From NCBI RefSeq assembly GCF_002150765.1, contig NZ_MUYM01000031.1, forward strand, positions 19,876-83,875: DNA of 64,000 bases, read 5' to 3'. The position numbers were made by a program, and so were the translations under genes. This stretch comes from Lentzea kentuckyensis (lineage in GTDB: Bacteria > Actinomycetota > Actinomycetes > Mycobacteriales > Pseudonocardiaceae). This document shows positions 51,707 to 61,014 of the stretch, piece by piece; position 1 is the first letter of the stretch, and every line of letters starts with the position of its first letter. The notes under the pieces were generated by a model, which made no database searches, had not been told where the DNA came from, and was given only the letters and a program-made list of their open reading frames with translations.

Positions 51707-51837
51707 GGTAGCGACCTTCACGCGCCTTCGTGGGCGGTACCCCGAGTTACCCCGTGGCACATGTCACGCAGCGCTACGGGAACGATTCAGAAGATCAACG
51801 CGTCGTACTGGGTGAAGACCCCGACAGAAGGAGAGAC

Positions 51838-51930
51838 GTGTTCAACCGAATTCGCCGCGCAGTCAACTGGCTCGACGCGTGGACGATCGAGGCCTTCAAC
51901 CCCGTTTACCCTGGTCGTCCCCAGTCATAG
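51838..51930 (+). CDS. 30-residue micro-ORF with strong ribosome-binding site
   Basis: GTG 51838 is preceded by AGAAGGAGAG at ideal distance. The peptide has an amphipathic basic start (FNRIRRAVNWLDAW) and ends FNPVYPGRPQS. It is Trp-containing and has no known family. It lies between a divergent lipoprotein gene and the convergent symporter module, overlapping the latter by six bases. Short length makes chance possible, but the ribosome-binding site and biased codons favour translation. Confidence 0.45.
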   Translation: MFNRIRRAVNWLDAWTIEAFNPVYPGRPQS

Positions 51931-52161
51931 CTCCTTGAGCGGCTGCTTGTCCGTGTCCGCGAACTGAGGCCGCAGCGTCGCCCACGCGGCGAAGACCGCC
52001 GAGAGCACCACCATGGCGACGCCGGCCCACAGGTTGATGTTGACCCCTTCGGCCTTCTTCAGGTCGTCGTCGGTGGTGAATCCGAGCCCGATGACGACGA
52101 GTACGACGCCGTACAGGCCGAAGAGGAAAGCGATGATCAGTCGCAGGTCGAACAACCTCAT
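51925..52161 (-). CDS. Small two-helix membrane protein beside the symporter
   Basis: 78 residues with two membrane helices (IIAFLFGLYGVVLVVIGLGF; LWAGVAMVVLSAVFAAWATL) and a short acidic connection. It starts 11 bases after the symporter stop, so it is co-transcribed and may be an accessory subunit. No assigned function. Confidence 0.75.
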   Translation of the reverse strand: MRLFDLRLIIAFLFGLYGVVLVVIGLGFTTDDDLKKAEGVNINLWAGVAMVVLSAVFAAWATLRPQFADTDKQPLKEL

Positions 52162-52172
52162 GGCGGCCTCCC

Positions 52173-53870
52173 TCAGCCGAAGATGAAGTAGAGAACGGTC
52201 GTCAGCGCCAGCACTCCGCCACCGAGCAGGGCGGGCGAGCGGTACCAGCCCGCGTCCTCGCCGGTGGTGGAGTGCGACCTGTCCTTCTTGGGCGTCAGGC
52301 TGTAGACCAGCCCGACGAGCTCGCTGTCCGGCTTCGGCCGCGTGACCAGGCTGACCGCGACGGACACGACCACGTCCACCGCGAACGCCAGTCCCGCACC
52401 GAGGAAGCTCGCGCCCTGCCCAGGCAGCTCCAGCCACTTGATGCCGAACGACGGCTCCGAGATCGCGTAGATGAACATCGCGGTGAACGTGCCCGCGAGC
52501 AGACCCACCCAACCGGCCGTGGGCGTCATCCGCTTCCAGAACATGCCGACGATGAACGTCGCGAACAGCGGTGCGTTGAAGAACGAGAACAACGCCTGGA
52601 TGTAGTCCATGATGTTGGACCCGCCGAGCGCCGCCGCGATGAACGCCGTGCCGATCGCGAGCACGCACGCGCCGACCGTGGCCAGACGTCCCACCCGCAG
52701 GTAGTACTCGTCCGGCCGGTCCTTCTTGATGTAGTCCTGCCACAGGTCGTACGTGAAGACGGTGTTGAACGAGCTGACGTTCGCCGCGACACCGGCCATG
52801 AAGCTGGCCAGCAGACCGGTGATCGCGATGCCGAGGATGCCGTTGGGCAGCAGATCGCGCATCAGCAGCGGCAGCACGTTGTTGTAGACCACGCCACTGC
52901 TCGTGTCGCCCGCCTTGAGCTGTGCCATCTCCGGCACGATCACCGCAGCGATGATGCCGGGGATGATGATGATCGCCGGGATCAACGCCTTCGGGTACGA
53001 GCCGATGATCGGCGTACGTTTGGCCGCCGACATCGACTTCGCCGACATCGCGCGCTGCACCTCGGCGAAGTTCGTCGTCCAGTAACCGAACGACAGGACG
53101 AAGCCCAGACCGAACACCAACCCGATGACACTCCACACCGGGTTCTCGATTCCGGTGAGTTCTGTGGCGGGCCACGCCGAGAGCTGTTCCTGGTCCGTCA
53201 CCTTCTCGACGAGCCCCTGCCAGCCGCCGACCTTGATCAGGCCGACGATCGTGAGCGGCGCCAGCGCGGCCACGATGACGAAGAACTGCAACACCTCGTT
53301 GTAGATGGCCGCACTCAGACCACCAAGCGTCGTGTACGCGAGCACCACCAACGCGGCGACCACGATGGACACCGGCAACGGCCACCCGAGCAGCGCGTCG
53401 ATGATCACCGCGAGCGCGAACAGGTTGATGCCCGCGATCAGGATCTGCGCGACGGCGAAGCTGATGGCGTTGACCAGGTGAGCCGGCTTGCCGAACCGGC
53501 GGCGCATGAACTCGGGAACGCTGCGCACCTTGGAGCCGTAGTAGAACGGCATCATCACCAGACCGAGGAACACCATCGCGGGGATGGCGCCGATCCAGTA
53601 GTAGTGCACGGTCGCCATGCCGTACTGCGCGCCGTTCGCCGTCATGCCCATCAACTCGAGCGCGCCGAGGTTCGCCGAGATGAACGCGAGCCCGGTGACC
53701 CACGCCGGCAACGATCGGCCGGACAGCAGGAAGTCGAGACTGGACGAGACGGATCGTCGCGCCATCACGCCGATGCCGAGCACGACGACGAAGTAGATGA
53801 CGAGCAACGCGTAGTCGATCGGCCCCGCGTCAAGCCGCAGATCCGCCTCGGCCAACACCGACACCGACAC
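52173..53870 (-). CDS. Sodium:solute symporter (SSS family)
   Basis: 565 residues with about 13-14 membrane helices and the SSS core (DFLLSGRSLPAWVTGLAFIS, GAQYGMATVHYYWIGAIPAM, SSFNTVFTYDLWQDY with the Na+-site Ser-Ser). C-terminal helices resemble SGLT/inositol-type carriers. It takes up a sugar or polyol with sodium. GTG 53870 is chosen because GGGAGG lies six bases upstream; the open frame extends further but is not hydrophobic. Co-transcribed with a small membrane protein. Confidence 0.9.
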   Translation of the reverse strand: MSVSVLAEADLRLDAGPIDYALLVIYFVVVLGIGVMARRSVSSSLDFLLSGRSLPAWVTGLAFISANLGALELMGMTANGAQYGMATVHYYWIGAIPAMVFLGLVMMPFYYGSKVRSVPEFMRRRFGKPAHLVNAISFAVAQILIAGINLFALAVIIDALLGWPLPVSIVVAALVVLAYTTLGGLSAAIYNEVLQFFVIVAALAPLTIVGLIKVGGWQGLVEKVTDQEQLSAWPATELTGIENPVWSVIGLVFGLGFVLSFGYWTTNFAEVQRAMSAKSMSAAKRTPIIGSYPKALIPAIIIIPGIIAAVIVPEMAQLKAGDTSSGVVYNNVLPLLMRDLLPNGILGIAITGLLASFMAGVAANVSSFNTVFTYDLWQDYIKKDRPDEYYLRVGRLATVGACVLAIGTAFIAAALGGSNIMDYIQALFSFFNAPLFATFIVGMFWKRMTPTAGWVGLLAGTFTAMFIYAISEPSFGIKWLELPGQGASFLGAGLAFAVDVVVSVAVSLVTRPKPDSELVGLVYSLTPKKDRSHSTTGEDAGWYRSPALLGGGVLALTTVLYFIFG

Positions 53871-53913
53871 GGCCCACCTCCCGGACTTCAACAAAGTCGA
53901 ACACGAACGACCG

Positions 53914-53930
53914 GGAGTGGACGTTACTCC
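53914..53930. promoter_or_regulatory. Inverted repeat upstream of the symporter
   Basis: GGAGT-7-ACTCC, containing GTTACTCC as in the ccr and dehydrogenase sites. Lies 44 bases from the symporter start. Confidence 0.35.
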
Positions 53931-54039
53931 AGGTGCGTCGGTTCTTACCCCGTGTGCATGATCACCAAACCACGACCTGGATTCGAGTGCTCGCTGAAGC
54001 AGGACACGAGGGTCGCGCGTGGTCGGATCCCGAACACTT

Positions 54040-54071
54040 GGACGGAAACGAAACCGTCCTGGCCCTAGATA
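54040..54071 (+). promoter_or_regulatory. Promoter/operator of the VMAP operon
   Basis: An inverted repeat GGACGG-AAACGAAA-CCGTCC (54040-54059) contains GGAAAC, an ECF-type -35 look-alike. It is followed 16 bases later by TAGATA (54066-54071). The layout suggests a regulated promoter reading into the VMAP gene. Confidence 0.4.
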
Positions 54072-54134
54072 GAGACGGTGCCAGGCGAGACAATCCATAG
54101 TTCCCGGAGGCTGGCCAACGAGGGGGGACGGCTC

Positions 54135-55655
54135 GTGGGACTGATAGCGGGGGCTAGAGAAGCACAACTGCGAATACAGCAGGAGCTGATCGATGCACTG
54201 GAGCTGTGCCAGGTACTACGCAGCCAGGACGGCAGACAGCTGCTGACGGAAGTCCTCAGCGACGCACTGGAATCGCCGGTCTCCTTGCACGGCGACTCCC
54301 AGCCACGCCAGCAACTGGTGCACGTCCTGCTCGACTGCTGCCGGCAGACCGGTGGCCTGCAGGGGCTGGTGGACTCTGTCCGATTACTTGAGCCGCGGGC
54401 ACCCTCACTCGACGAGTTGGCACTGCTGTGCGACGAGTGGCACGCGGTTCGCGCGTTGCCGACCAACGAGTGGGCAAGCCTGCGCGAAACGTTGCTGACG
54501 CTGTGCCTCGCCGACGACGAAGCGACCGAGGTGGCGCTCCTGCGCAAGCTGGTCGGCATCGCCACCGGGTATCGCGTGCTCGAACTGCCCCGGTCGCATC
54601 GGACCATCTGGGCGGCGTTCCTGCACCTGGCGGGCGCCAACGCCGCAGCCGGCTCACTGCCACCGGCCATGAGCTTCCTGGAGTGCGTCGCGGAGCAGAT
54701 CGACAACGACATGATCGCGACCGATCTCCGCCGCCGCGTCACCGCGTGGGCCGAGCAGTTCGAGCTCACCGACCGGCTCGCGCACACCAAGGAACGCCCC
54801 GTGCGGCGCCCCGAGGCCAACGAGCCCAACTCGATCCACCTGCTGATCCAGTTCGATCCGGCGCCGGCCGATCCCGAACGCTTCCTGCTGTCCCACTGGC
54901 GGCAGTGGGATGGCGAGCACTGGGGCGCCCAGCACCAGGGCGACGCGCCCGTGCCACGCGCCGCCCTGGAGAACGAAGTCGACCTGGTCGTGCGCGACGT
55001 GGAGATCGAACTGGGTGCGCACAAAACCCCACCCGAAGGTGCCATCAATCTGGAGATGGTGCTTCCTTGGGAGATGCTGAACACCCCGGTGGAGTTTTGG
55101 AAGAAGTCCTCGATGTCGCACGACACCGTGCCACTCGCCGTTGACCATCCGGTGGTGCTGCGCAGCCTGGAGCGAATGCGCTACCGGCGCAACCACCTGG
55201 CGTGGAAACAACGTTGGAAATCCCTCAAGACCCAGTCCGCCGCCAATCGGCTCTACCAGAGCGTTCCGAGCGGTGACGACTACTTCACCATGCTCGCCAC
55301 CCATCTCGCAGATCCCCAGGTGGTGGGCTTCGTACTCAGCGAACCCCCCATGGAGCGCGACGGAACCGCGTGGCGCGAAGCCAGCATGGCTTTCCACGCG
55401 GGCATTCCCGCCATCCTCTGGGATCGGCAGGACTGCGCGTCCAAGCTCTTTCGCGAGGCACTGGAAAGAATGCTCGAGGACGGATCGGTCACGGATCTTC
55501 CGCAGCGCATCGCGGAACTGCGTCGCGACGCGCTGCGCCAGCACGCCAGCAAGGACGTCGCACACGCAGGCAGAAGCATGGCGATCCTCTGGGAGAACCC
55601 TGATCGCCTGCCGGACTCGGGACTCTGGTTCGACGCGGAGAAAGGAACCGGCTGA
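54135..55655 (+). CDS. VMAP-C protein with N-terminal effector-associated domain
   Basis: 506 residues. The N-terminal helical domain (~17-90: LIDALELCQVLRSQDGRQLL, LVHVLLDCCRQTGGLQGLVD) matches the EAD2-type death-like adaptor and aligns with the C-terminal domain of the cyclase-like protein at 63.1 kb. A middle helical region (~95-195) leads to the VMAP-C domain (~205-500: INLEMVLPWEMLNTPVEFW, AGIPAILWDRQDC, LPQRIAELRRDALRQ). VMAP proteins form a ternary system with MoxR and vWA proteins in biological-conflict loci. GTG 54135 is favoured by AGGGGGG seven bases upstream; GTG 54078 adds 19 residues. The TGA overlaps the MoxR ATG. Confidence 0.82.
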   Translation: MGLIAGAREAQLRIQQELIDALELCQVLRSQDGRQLLTEVLSDALESPVSLHGDSQPRQQLVHVLLDCCRQTGGLQGLVDSVRLLEPRAPSLDELALLCDEWHAVRALPTNEWASLRETLLTLCLADDEATEVALLRKLVGIATGYRVLELPRSHRTIWAAFLHLAGANAAAGSLPPAMSFLECVAEQIDNDMIATDLRRRVTAWAEQFELTDRLAHTKERPVRRPEANEPNSIHLLIQFDPAPADPERFLLSHWRQWDGEHWGAQHQGDAPVPRAALENEVDLVVRDVEIELGAHKTPPEGAINLEMVLPWEMLNTPVEFWKKSSMSHDTVPLAVDHPVVLRSLERMRYRRNHLAWKQRWKSLKTQSAANRLYQSVPSGDDYFTMLATHLADPQVVGFVLSEPPMERDGTAWREASMAFHAGIPAILWDRQDCASKLFREALERMLEDGSVTDLPQRIAELRRDALRQHASKDVAHAGRSMAILWENPDRLPDSGLWFDAEKGTG

Positions 55656-56710
55656 TGTTGGGAGACAGCCGAAACGGGGATCAGGACGGCTTACCCGCAC
55701 CCCATCCGTCGCCTTCACCCGATTGGTGGATATACCGGGGAACGGGCCAGGTCATGCCTACCGCCGAGCGGGATGCGAAATGGCCGACGCCACCGCCGTG
55801 GCGAAGTTTCCGGGGCTCGCCCGACCTGGTCGCTCCGGAGCTCGACGAGCACGAAGCACGGCGACGCCTGGGTCGCGCGGACATCGCCCGCAGCACCGAC
55901 CAGGCGGTTCTCGAACGGGTGAACGCGGCGATCGCCCTCGCGCGGCCCGTCCTGATCACGGGCAAACCCGGCTCCGGCAAGTCCAGCCTGGCTCACGCCG
56001 TCGCACGGGAACTCTCGCTCGGACGAGTGCTTCGCTGGCCGATCACGAGTCGCACCACGCTGAAATCGGGACTGTGGGATTATGACTCGTTCGGCCGAGC
56101 CCAGGCGATCGGCCTGAACGAAAACAGCTCGATCGGCAACTTCGTCCACCTCGGACCACTCGGAACCGCACTGCTCCCTCATCGGTTACCTCGCGTTCTG
56201 CTCATCGACGAAATAGACAAGAGCGACGTGGACCTGCCGAACGACCTCCTCAACGTGTTCGAGGAAGGCGAGTTCTCGATTCCCGAACTCATCCGCGTGC
56301 GAGACCGCGAAGCAGAAGTGGTCGTCCACACCGCCGACACCGGACGAACAGCTCCGATCACCGACGGAACCGTTCAGTGCCACGCGTTCCCCCTGGTCTT
56401 CATCACCAGCAACGGCGAACGCGACTTCCCTCCGGCATTTTTGCGCCGATGCATCACGCTCGATAATCCCGACCCCAGCCCGAGGCGCCTTTCAGAAATG
56501 GTGCTCGCACACTTTCCGAACAGCGACCCCGAGCTGACCGAGCAGTTGATCAGGATATTCTCCGACCGCAGCAAGAAAAATGACGGTCTGGCCGCCGATC
56601 AATTGCTGAACGCAATCCACCTGGTTCGTCCGGCGCTCAGAGGCCAGGTGGACAAGGAGGCCTGGGACAACCTGCTCAACTCCATCTGGCACCGACTCTC
56701 GGGGTCGTGA
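55655..56710 (+). CDS. MoxR-type AAA+ ATPase
   Basis: 351 residues. A Pro-rich N-terminal tail carries WWIYRGTG. The AAA+ core has Walker A GKPGSGKSS (103-111), Walker B VLLIDEIDKSD (~181-191), sensor-1 VFITSNGERDFPPAFLRRC, and a C-terminal lid. MoxR ATPases pair with vWA proteins to remodel or switch partners. Here the start overlaps the VMAP stop (TGATG) and the stop overlaps the vWA/NB-ARC gene (GTGA), giving a strict three-gene unit. Confidence 0.9.
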   Translation: MLGDSRNGDQDGLPAPHPSPSPDWWIYRGTGQVMPTAERDAKWPTPPPWRSFRGSPDLVAPELDEHEARRRLGRADIARSTDQAVLERVNAAIALARPVLITGKPGSGKSSLAHAVARELSLGRVLRWPITSRTTLKSGLWDYDSFGRAQAIGLNENSSIGNFVHLGPLGTALLPHRLPRVLLIDEIDKSDVDLPNDLLNVFEEGEFSIPELIRVRDREAEVVVHTADTGRTAPITDGTVQCHAFPLVFITSNGERDFPPAFLRRCITLDNPDPSPRRLSEMVLAHFPNSDPELTEQLIRIFSDRSKKNDGLAADQLLNAIHLVRPALRGQVDKEAWDNLLNSIWHRLSGS

Positions 56711-59700
56711 TCCGCCATGAATCGACCGCCGGTACGCTGCGCCCGTGGCTGGGCGCCCACAGTAGTCCGGGACCGCCTGTGGACGAGTTAGGAAACAATG
56801 CGGTTCCAGATATCGCCCCCGTCTCCGCCGGGGACATCACGGCCAGAGACGTCGCCGACGCCATCTGGCTGGTGCGCGCACAAGGACTCGACGATCAGCG
56901 TGCCTTCAGAACGGAATCCGGTGACGCGGCGAGCAGGGAACCCCCTGGCGCGCGGCAGCCGGAAGGTCTCCCCTCACCCGCGCAGGACTCCTTTCGGCGA
57001 GCCGAGTTCGAGCCGAGTGCCGGCACTGACCCGGCGATCGAGTCAGCGACCAGGATCGCGAGTCGCGGAGTTGTCACGTTCAGCGCAGCGGAATCGCCTG
57101 CGCGCCTGGACCGCGCCATTCCGCGCGCCCTCAGACCGTTGAAACAGGTCGTTCCGTCCGCCGCCGGCAAGGAGTTGGACGAGGACGCCACCGCGGCACG
57201 CGCGGTCGTCGACCCCAGGTGGCTGCCCGTCTACTCCTCGGCGGACGAGCCGCGCTGGGACGTGCTGCTCATCGTCGACAACAGCGAGTCGATGCGACTT
57301 TGGCGGGCCACCGCACGGGAGTTCGCCGAGACTCTCAGGCGGCAGAACGCCTTCCGCAACGTGCACGTGCGACTCCTCGTCGCCCGCGACGGCCTGCCCG
57401 CACTGCGCGGGCCGGGTAACCAAGCGCAGGCCAGGAGCATCGCCGAGGCCATCGACCCCACCCTGCGCCGCATCGTGCTGGTGCTCACCGACGGCATCGC
57501 CGACCTCTGGCGAACCGCCGCGATGATGTCCGCCCTGCGGCGCTGGGGATCCGTGCACCCGCTGGCTCTGGTGCAGGTGCTGCCGTGGTTCATGTGGCAC
57601 CGCGTTGGACTCGAGGTGCACCGGGTGCGGCTGCGGTCCCGTGCGACCGGCGTCCCGAGCACCCGCCTCGACTGGGAACCGCAGGTGGCGGCACCTGGCG
57701 TGTTCGACGGCCTCGAGGACGCGATGCCCGTCCCCGTCGTGGAACTCGACTCCGCCGGACTGGGCGCCTGGGTGGGCCTGGCCGCGGGTGGCCGAGCGGA
57801 CTGGACCGACCTCGGCGCGCTCCTCGTGCCGGCGGAACCGGCCGACCTCCCACCGAGGTACGACCGATCTGCCCCACCGGCGCGGCTGGTCGCGGACTTC
57901 AGGGCGGCCGCCAGTCCCGCCACGACGGAGCTCGCGACGTTGCTCGCCGCGGCACCGCTCGCACTGGGGCTGATGACGCAGATCAGGGACAAACTGCTTC
58001 CCTCCTCTCAGCTCGCTCACCTGTCCGAGTTCCTGGGCAGCTCGCTCGTGACACCGAGAACCGAAGAATCCTTCGATGGCGTGAATTTCGAGTTCAGCCT
58101 CGGGGTTCGCGAAGAACTGCTCGCGTGTGGCCGGCGGGTCAACACGGCGAGAGTGCGCGAGATCGCCCACGCCTACCACGGCGAACGCTTCGAGAACATC
58201 CGGCAACTCGGCCGACCAGGACTTGACGAGGAAGAGAGTCCAGTCGTGCAGGCGCACGACGTGACGCCCTCCACCGAGTCCTACTTCGCGACCGACCTCG
58301 TGGCACAGGAAGCGTTGTCCGGCATGCACATGAGCGGCGCCCGCGCCTCCCGAAATGCGCTCCGGATTCCTGCGCGGACCAGGGACCCCGTCGGCCATGC
58401 TGAACGCGGGGCCACCGAACACAGACCATCGCCAACTGGAGCGACCAACAGAAACGCAGGAGGGCACGGGGTGACCACGACCGCCGATTCCAAGAGGGAG
58501 GCCGGGAAGTCCACCACCAGGTCGCCTGCGATATTCGGCGGCGTACCGCCTCGAAACTCCAACTTCACGGGCCGCGAAGATTTGCTGACACAGCTCGACG
58601 AACGCCTTGAACCCGGTGCGACCGCGGCCGTGCTCCCGGAAGCGCTGCACGGGCTCGGCGGTGTCGGAAAGTCCGCGTTGGCGATCGAGTACGCATATCG
58701 ATACCGGGCGAAGTTCGACATGATCTGGTGGATTCCGGCGGAACGCACCGTTCAGATCGTCAACTCACTGGTGGAACTCGGCGAGCGCCTGGAACTCGGT
58801 GTCGGCACGGCCGCCAACGTCGCGGTCCAGCCCGTACTGGACGCGCTCAAGGGCGGCGGAAACCGCAAGATCCCGCCGAACTGGCTGCTCATCTTCGACA
58901 ACGCGGACAATCCCGAAAAGGTGAGCGAGTACCTTCCGACCGGCGGACCCGGCCGCATTCTCGTCACCTCTCGCAATTCGCAGTGGTTGAGCATCGCACG
59001 CCCTCTCGAGGTCAAGGTGTTCGAACGCGAAGAAAGCGTGCAGCTGCTGAAACGTCGCGGACCGGACATCACCGACAAGGACGCGAGCCGCCTCGCCGAA
59101 GCTCTGGGAGACCTCCCACTTGCGGTTGCCCAGGCCGCGGCCTGGCGCGCGGAGACCGGTATGCCGGCGAACGAGTACCTCGAGCTCCTCAAGGAAAAAC
59201 AGCTGGAGATGCTCGACGCGCCGACGACTCTGGACTACCCCACTTCGGTGGCCGCTGCGTGGAACGTGTCGCTGGCGGGACTACAGGAAAGAAATCCCGC
59301 GGCGCTGAGCATCCTGCAGACCTGTGCCTTCTTCGCTCCCGAGCCGGTGCCGAGGACGATGTTCACCAATGCCCGGCACATCGATGTGACCCCCGACCTG
59401 AAACGGGCTCTTCGGGACCGTCTTCGGTTCAACGAGGTGATCCGGGACATCAACCGGTTCGCGCTCGCACGTGTCGACCACCGCTCGAACTCGATTGAAA
59501 TGCACCGCCTGGTTCAGATGGTGCTCATCAATCAGATGTCCGAAAACGAACGCGAAACGATGAGGCACGCAGCTCACTTGATTCTCGCCGCCAACGACCC
59601 GAACGCACCGGACGACTCCGACTTCTGGTCGAAGTACGCCGAGCTGCACACCCACGTGATCAAGTCCAACGCGATCGAGTCCGAGGACCAGTCGGTCCGC

Positions 59701-61014
59701 GATCTCGCCTACAACCTCGTGCGATTCCTCTACTTCTGGGGTGAGCACGAGCGCAGCGCCGAACTGTCCCGCCAGATCTACGACATCTGGGTGGTACGGC
59801 TGGGTCCCGACGACCTGGAGACGCTGAAGGTCGGCAGGTGGCTCGGCTTCATGCTGTGGATGCTCGGCCATTACTCCCAAGCGGCCGAGCTCAACGCGGG
59901 AATCCTGGAGGCCTGCCAGCGCACGCTGGGAGACAACCACGAGGACACGGTCGAGGCGGTCGGCGCGGTCGCTGCGGACAACCGGGCACGGGGTGACTTC
60001 GCCACCGCACTGGAACTGTCCAGGGTCAACTACGAGCGATGCGTCCGCGCATTCGGCGACGAGGACCCGGTGACGCTGAACGCGGCGCACAACCTCGGCG
60101 TGAGTCTCCGGCTCGCCGGAAAGTTCGCGGAGGCACAGCAGCTCGACGAGGACACCTGGGACCGGAAGGTCCAGATGTTCGGCCGGGACCACGCGCTGAC
60201 CCTGATCACCGAGATCGGTCTGACGATCGACATGCGGGAGATGGGCGACTACCGAGGTGCCGCGGTGCGGCACGAGGACATCGTCGCCACCTACCGCCGG
60301 CTGTACGAGGACGTCAACCCCGCGCTGCTGCGTGCTGTTCGCCAGCTGAGCGCGATGCGTCGCAAGGCAGGCGATCACGATCGTGCGCTGCTCGCGTCGG
60401 AGGAGGCAGTGAACGGCCTGACGACAAGGTACGGCGACAACCACGCGGACACGCTGGCCGCCGCACTGGGCAAGTCGATCGACCTCAGGCATCTCGGCAA
60501 GATCAGCATCGCCATGCAGGTGGGCACCGAGACGCTGAAGCGCTATCAGCGATCGCTCGGTCCCGATCACCCGCACACGCTGTCGGCCGCGGTCAACGTC
60601 GCGGTGCTGCACCGCCTGCTCGGCAACCACGCCGCGGCGCAGGAGCTCAACCAGGAAACGCTCGCGACGTTCCGGGCGCGGCTCGGTGACGAGCACCCGT
60701 CCACCCTGGTGACCGCGATCAACCTCGCGAGCGACCTGTACGCGCTCGGGGAGTTCCAGGCGGCGCACGACCTGGACGCGACCACGGCGAGTCAGACGAT
60801 CGCGGCGCTGGGTGCTGACCACCCGACCACGCTGACGTGTCAGGCGAACCTGGCTCAGGACCTGCGGGCGATCGGGCGCGTCGAAGAGGGCGACCGGCTG
60901 CGGGCGAATGCTCTGCAGGCGTTGCGCGCCCGGCTGGGTGACCACCCCGCCGTGACCCAGCTCGAGGATCTCGCCACCAGGGCCAACTGCGACATCGACC
61001 CGATGCCGCTCTAG
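56707..61014 (+). CDS. fxsT: FxsT-type vWA/NB-ARC/TPR protein
   Basis: 1435 residues. A disordered N-terminus (~1-150) is followed by a SAV_2336-like vWA domain with MIDAS-like VDNSESM (~189-195) and LVLTDGIADLW, then a helical region and linker (~420-600). An NB-ARC NTPase follows (FTGREDLL, Walker A GLGGVGKSALA 649-659, Walker B LLIFDNAD ~728, GDLPLAVAQAAA ~801). At least eight TPR units of about 42 residues (LGDNHEDTVEAV, FGDEDPVTLNAAHNLG, LGPDHPHTLSAAVNVA) run to the end, which closes in CDIDPMPL. This matches the TPR protein of FxSxx-COOH peptide systems and doubles as the vWA partner of MoxR/VMAP. Probably an NTP-driven sensor platform. Confidence 0.88.
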   Translation: MIRHESTAGTLRPWLGAHSSPGPPVDELGNNAVPDIAPVSAGDITARDVADAIWLVRAQGLDDQRAFRTESGDAASREPPGARQPEGLPSPAQDSFRRAEFEPSAGTDPAIESATRIASRGVVTFSAAESPARLDRAIPRALRPLKQVVPSAAGKELDEDATAARAVVDPRWLPVYSSADEPRWDVLLIVDNSESMRLWRATAREFAETLRRQNAFRNVHVRLLVARDGLPALRGPGNQAQARSIAEAIDPTLRRIVLVLTDGIADLWRTAAMMSALRRWGSVHPLALVQVLPWFMWHRVGLEVHRVRLRSRATGVPSTRLDWEPQVAAPGVFDGLEDAMPVPVVELDSAGLGAWVGLAAGGRADWTDLGALLVPAEPADLPPRYDRSAPPARLVADFRAAASPATTELATLLAAAPLALGLMTQIRDKLLPSSQLAHLSEFLGSSLVTPRTEESFDGVNFEFSLGVREELLACGRRVNTARVREIAHAYHGERFENIRQLGRPGLDEEESPVVQAHDVTPSTESYFATDLVAQEALSGMHMSGARASRNALRIPARTRDPVGHAERGATEHRPSPTGATNRNAGGHGVTTTADSKREAGKSTTRSPAIFGGVPPRNSNFTGREDLLTQLDERLEPGATAAVLPEALHGLGGVGKSALAIEYAYRYRAKFDMIWWIPAERTVQIVNSLVELGERLELGVGTAANVAVQPVLDALKGGGNRKIPPNWLLIFDNADNPEKVSEYLPTGGPGRILVTSRNSQWLSIARPLEVKVFEREESVQLLKRRGPDITDKDASRLAEALGDLPLAVAQAAAWRAETGMPANEYLELLKEKQLEMLDAPTTLDYPTSVAAAWNVSLAGLQERNPAALSILQTCAFFAPEPVPRTMFTNARHIDVTPDLKRALRDRLRFNEVIRDINRFALARVDHRSNSIEMHRLVQMVLINQMSENERETMRHAAHLILAANDPNAPDDSDFWSKYAELHTHVIKSNAIESEDQSVRDLAYNLVRFLYFWGEHERSAELSRQIYDIWVVRLGPDDLETLKVGRWLGFMLWMLGHYSQAAELNAGILEACQRTLGDNHEDTVEAVGAVAADNRARGDFATALELSRVNYERCVRAFGDEDPVTLNAAHNLGVSLRLAGKFAEAQQLDEDTWDRKVQMFGRDHALTLITEIGLTIDMREMGDYRGAAVRHEDIVATYRRLYEDVNPALLRAVRQLSAMRRKAGDHDRALLASEEAVNGLTTRYGDNHADTLAAALGKSIDLRHLGKISIAMQVGTETLKRYQRSLGPDHPHTLSAAVNVAVLHRLLGNHAAAQELNQETLATFRARLGDEHPSTLVTAINLASDLYALGEFQAAHDLDATTASQTIAALGADHPTTLTCQANLAQDLRAIGRVEEGDRLRANALQALRARLGDHPAVTQLEDLATRANCDIDPMPL

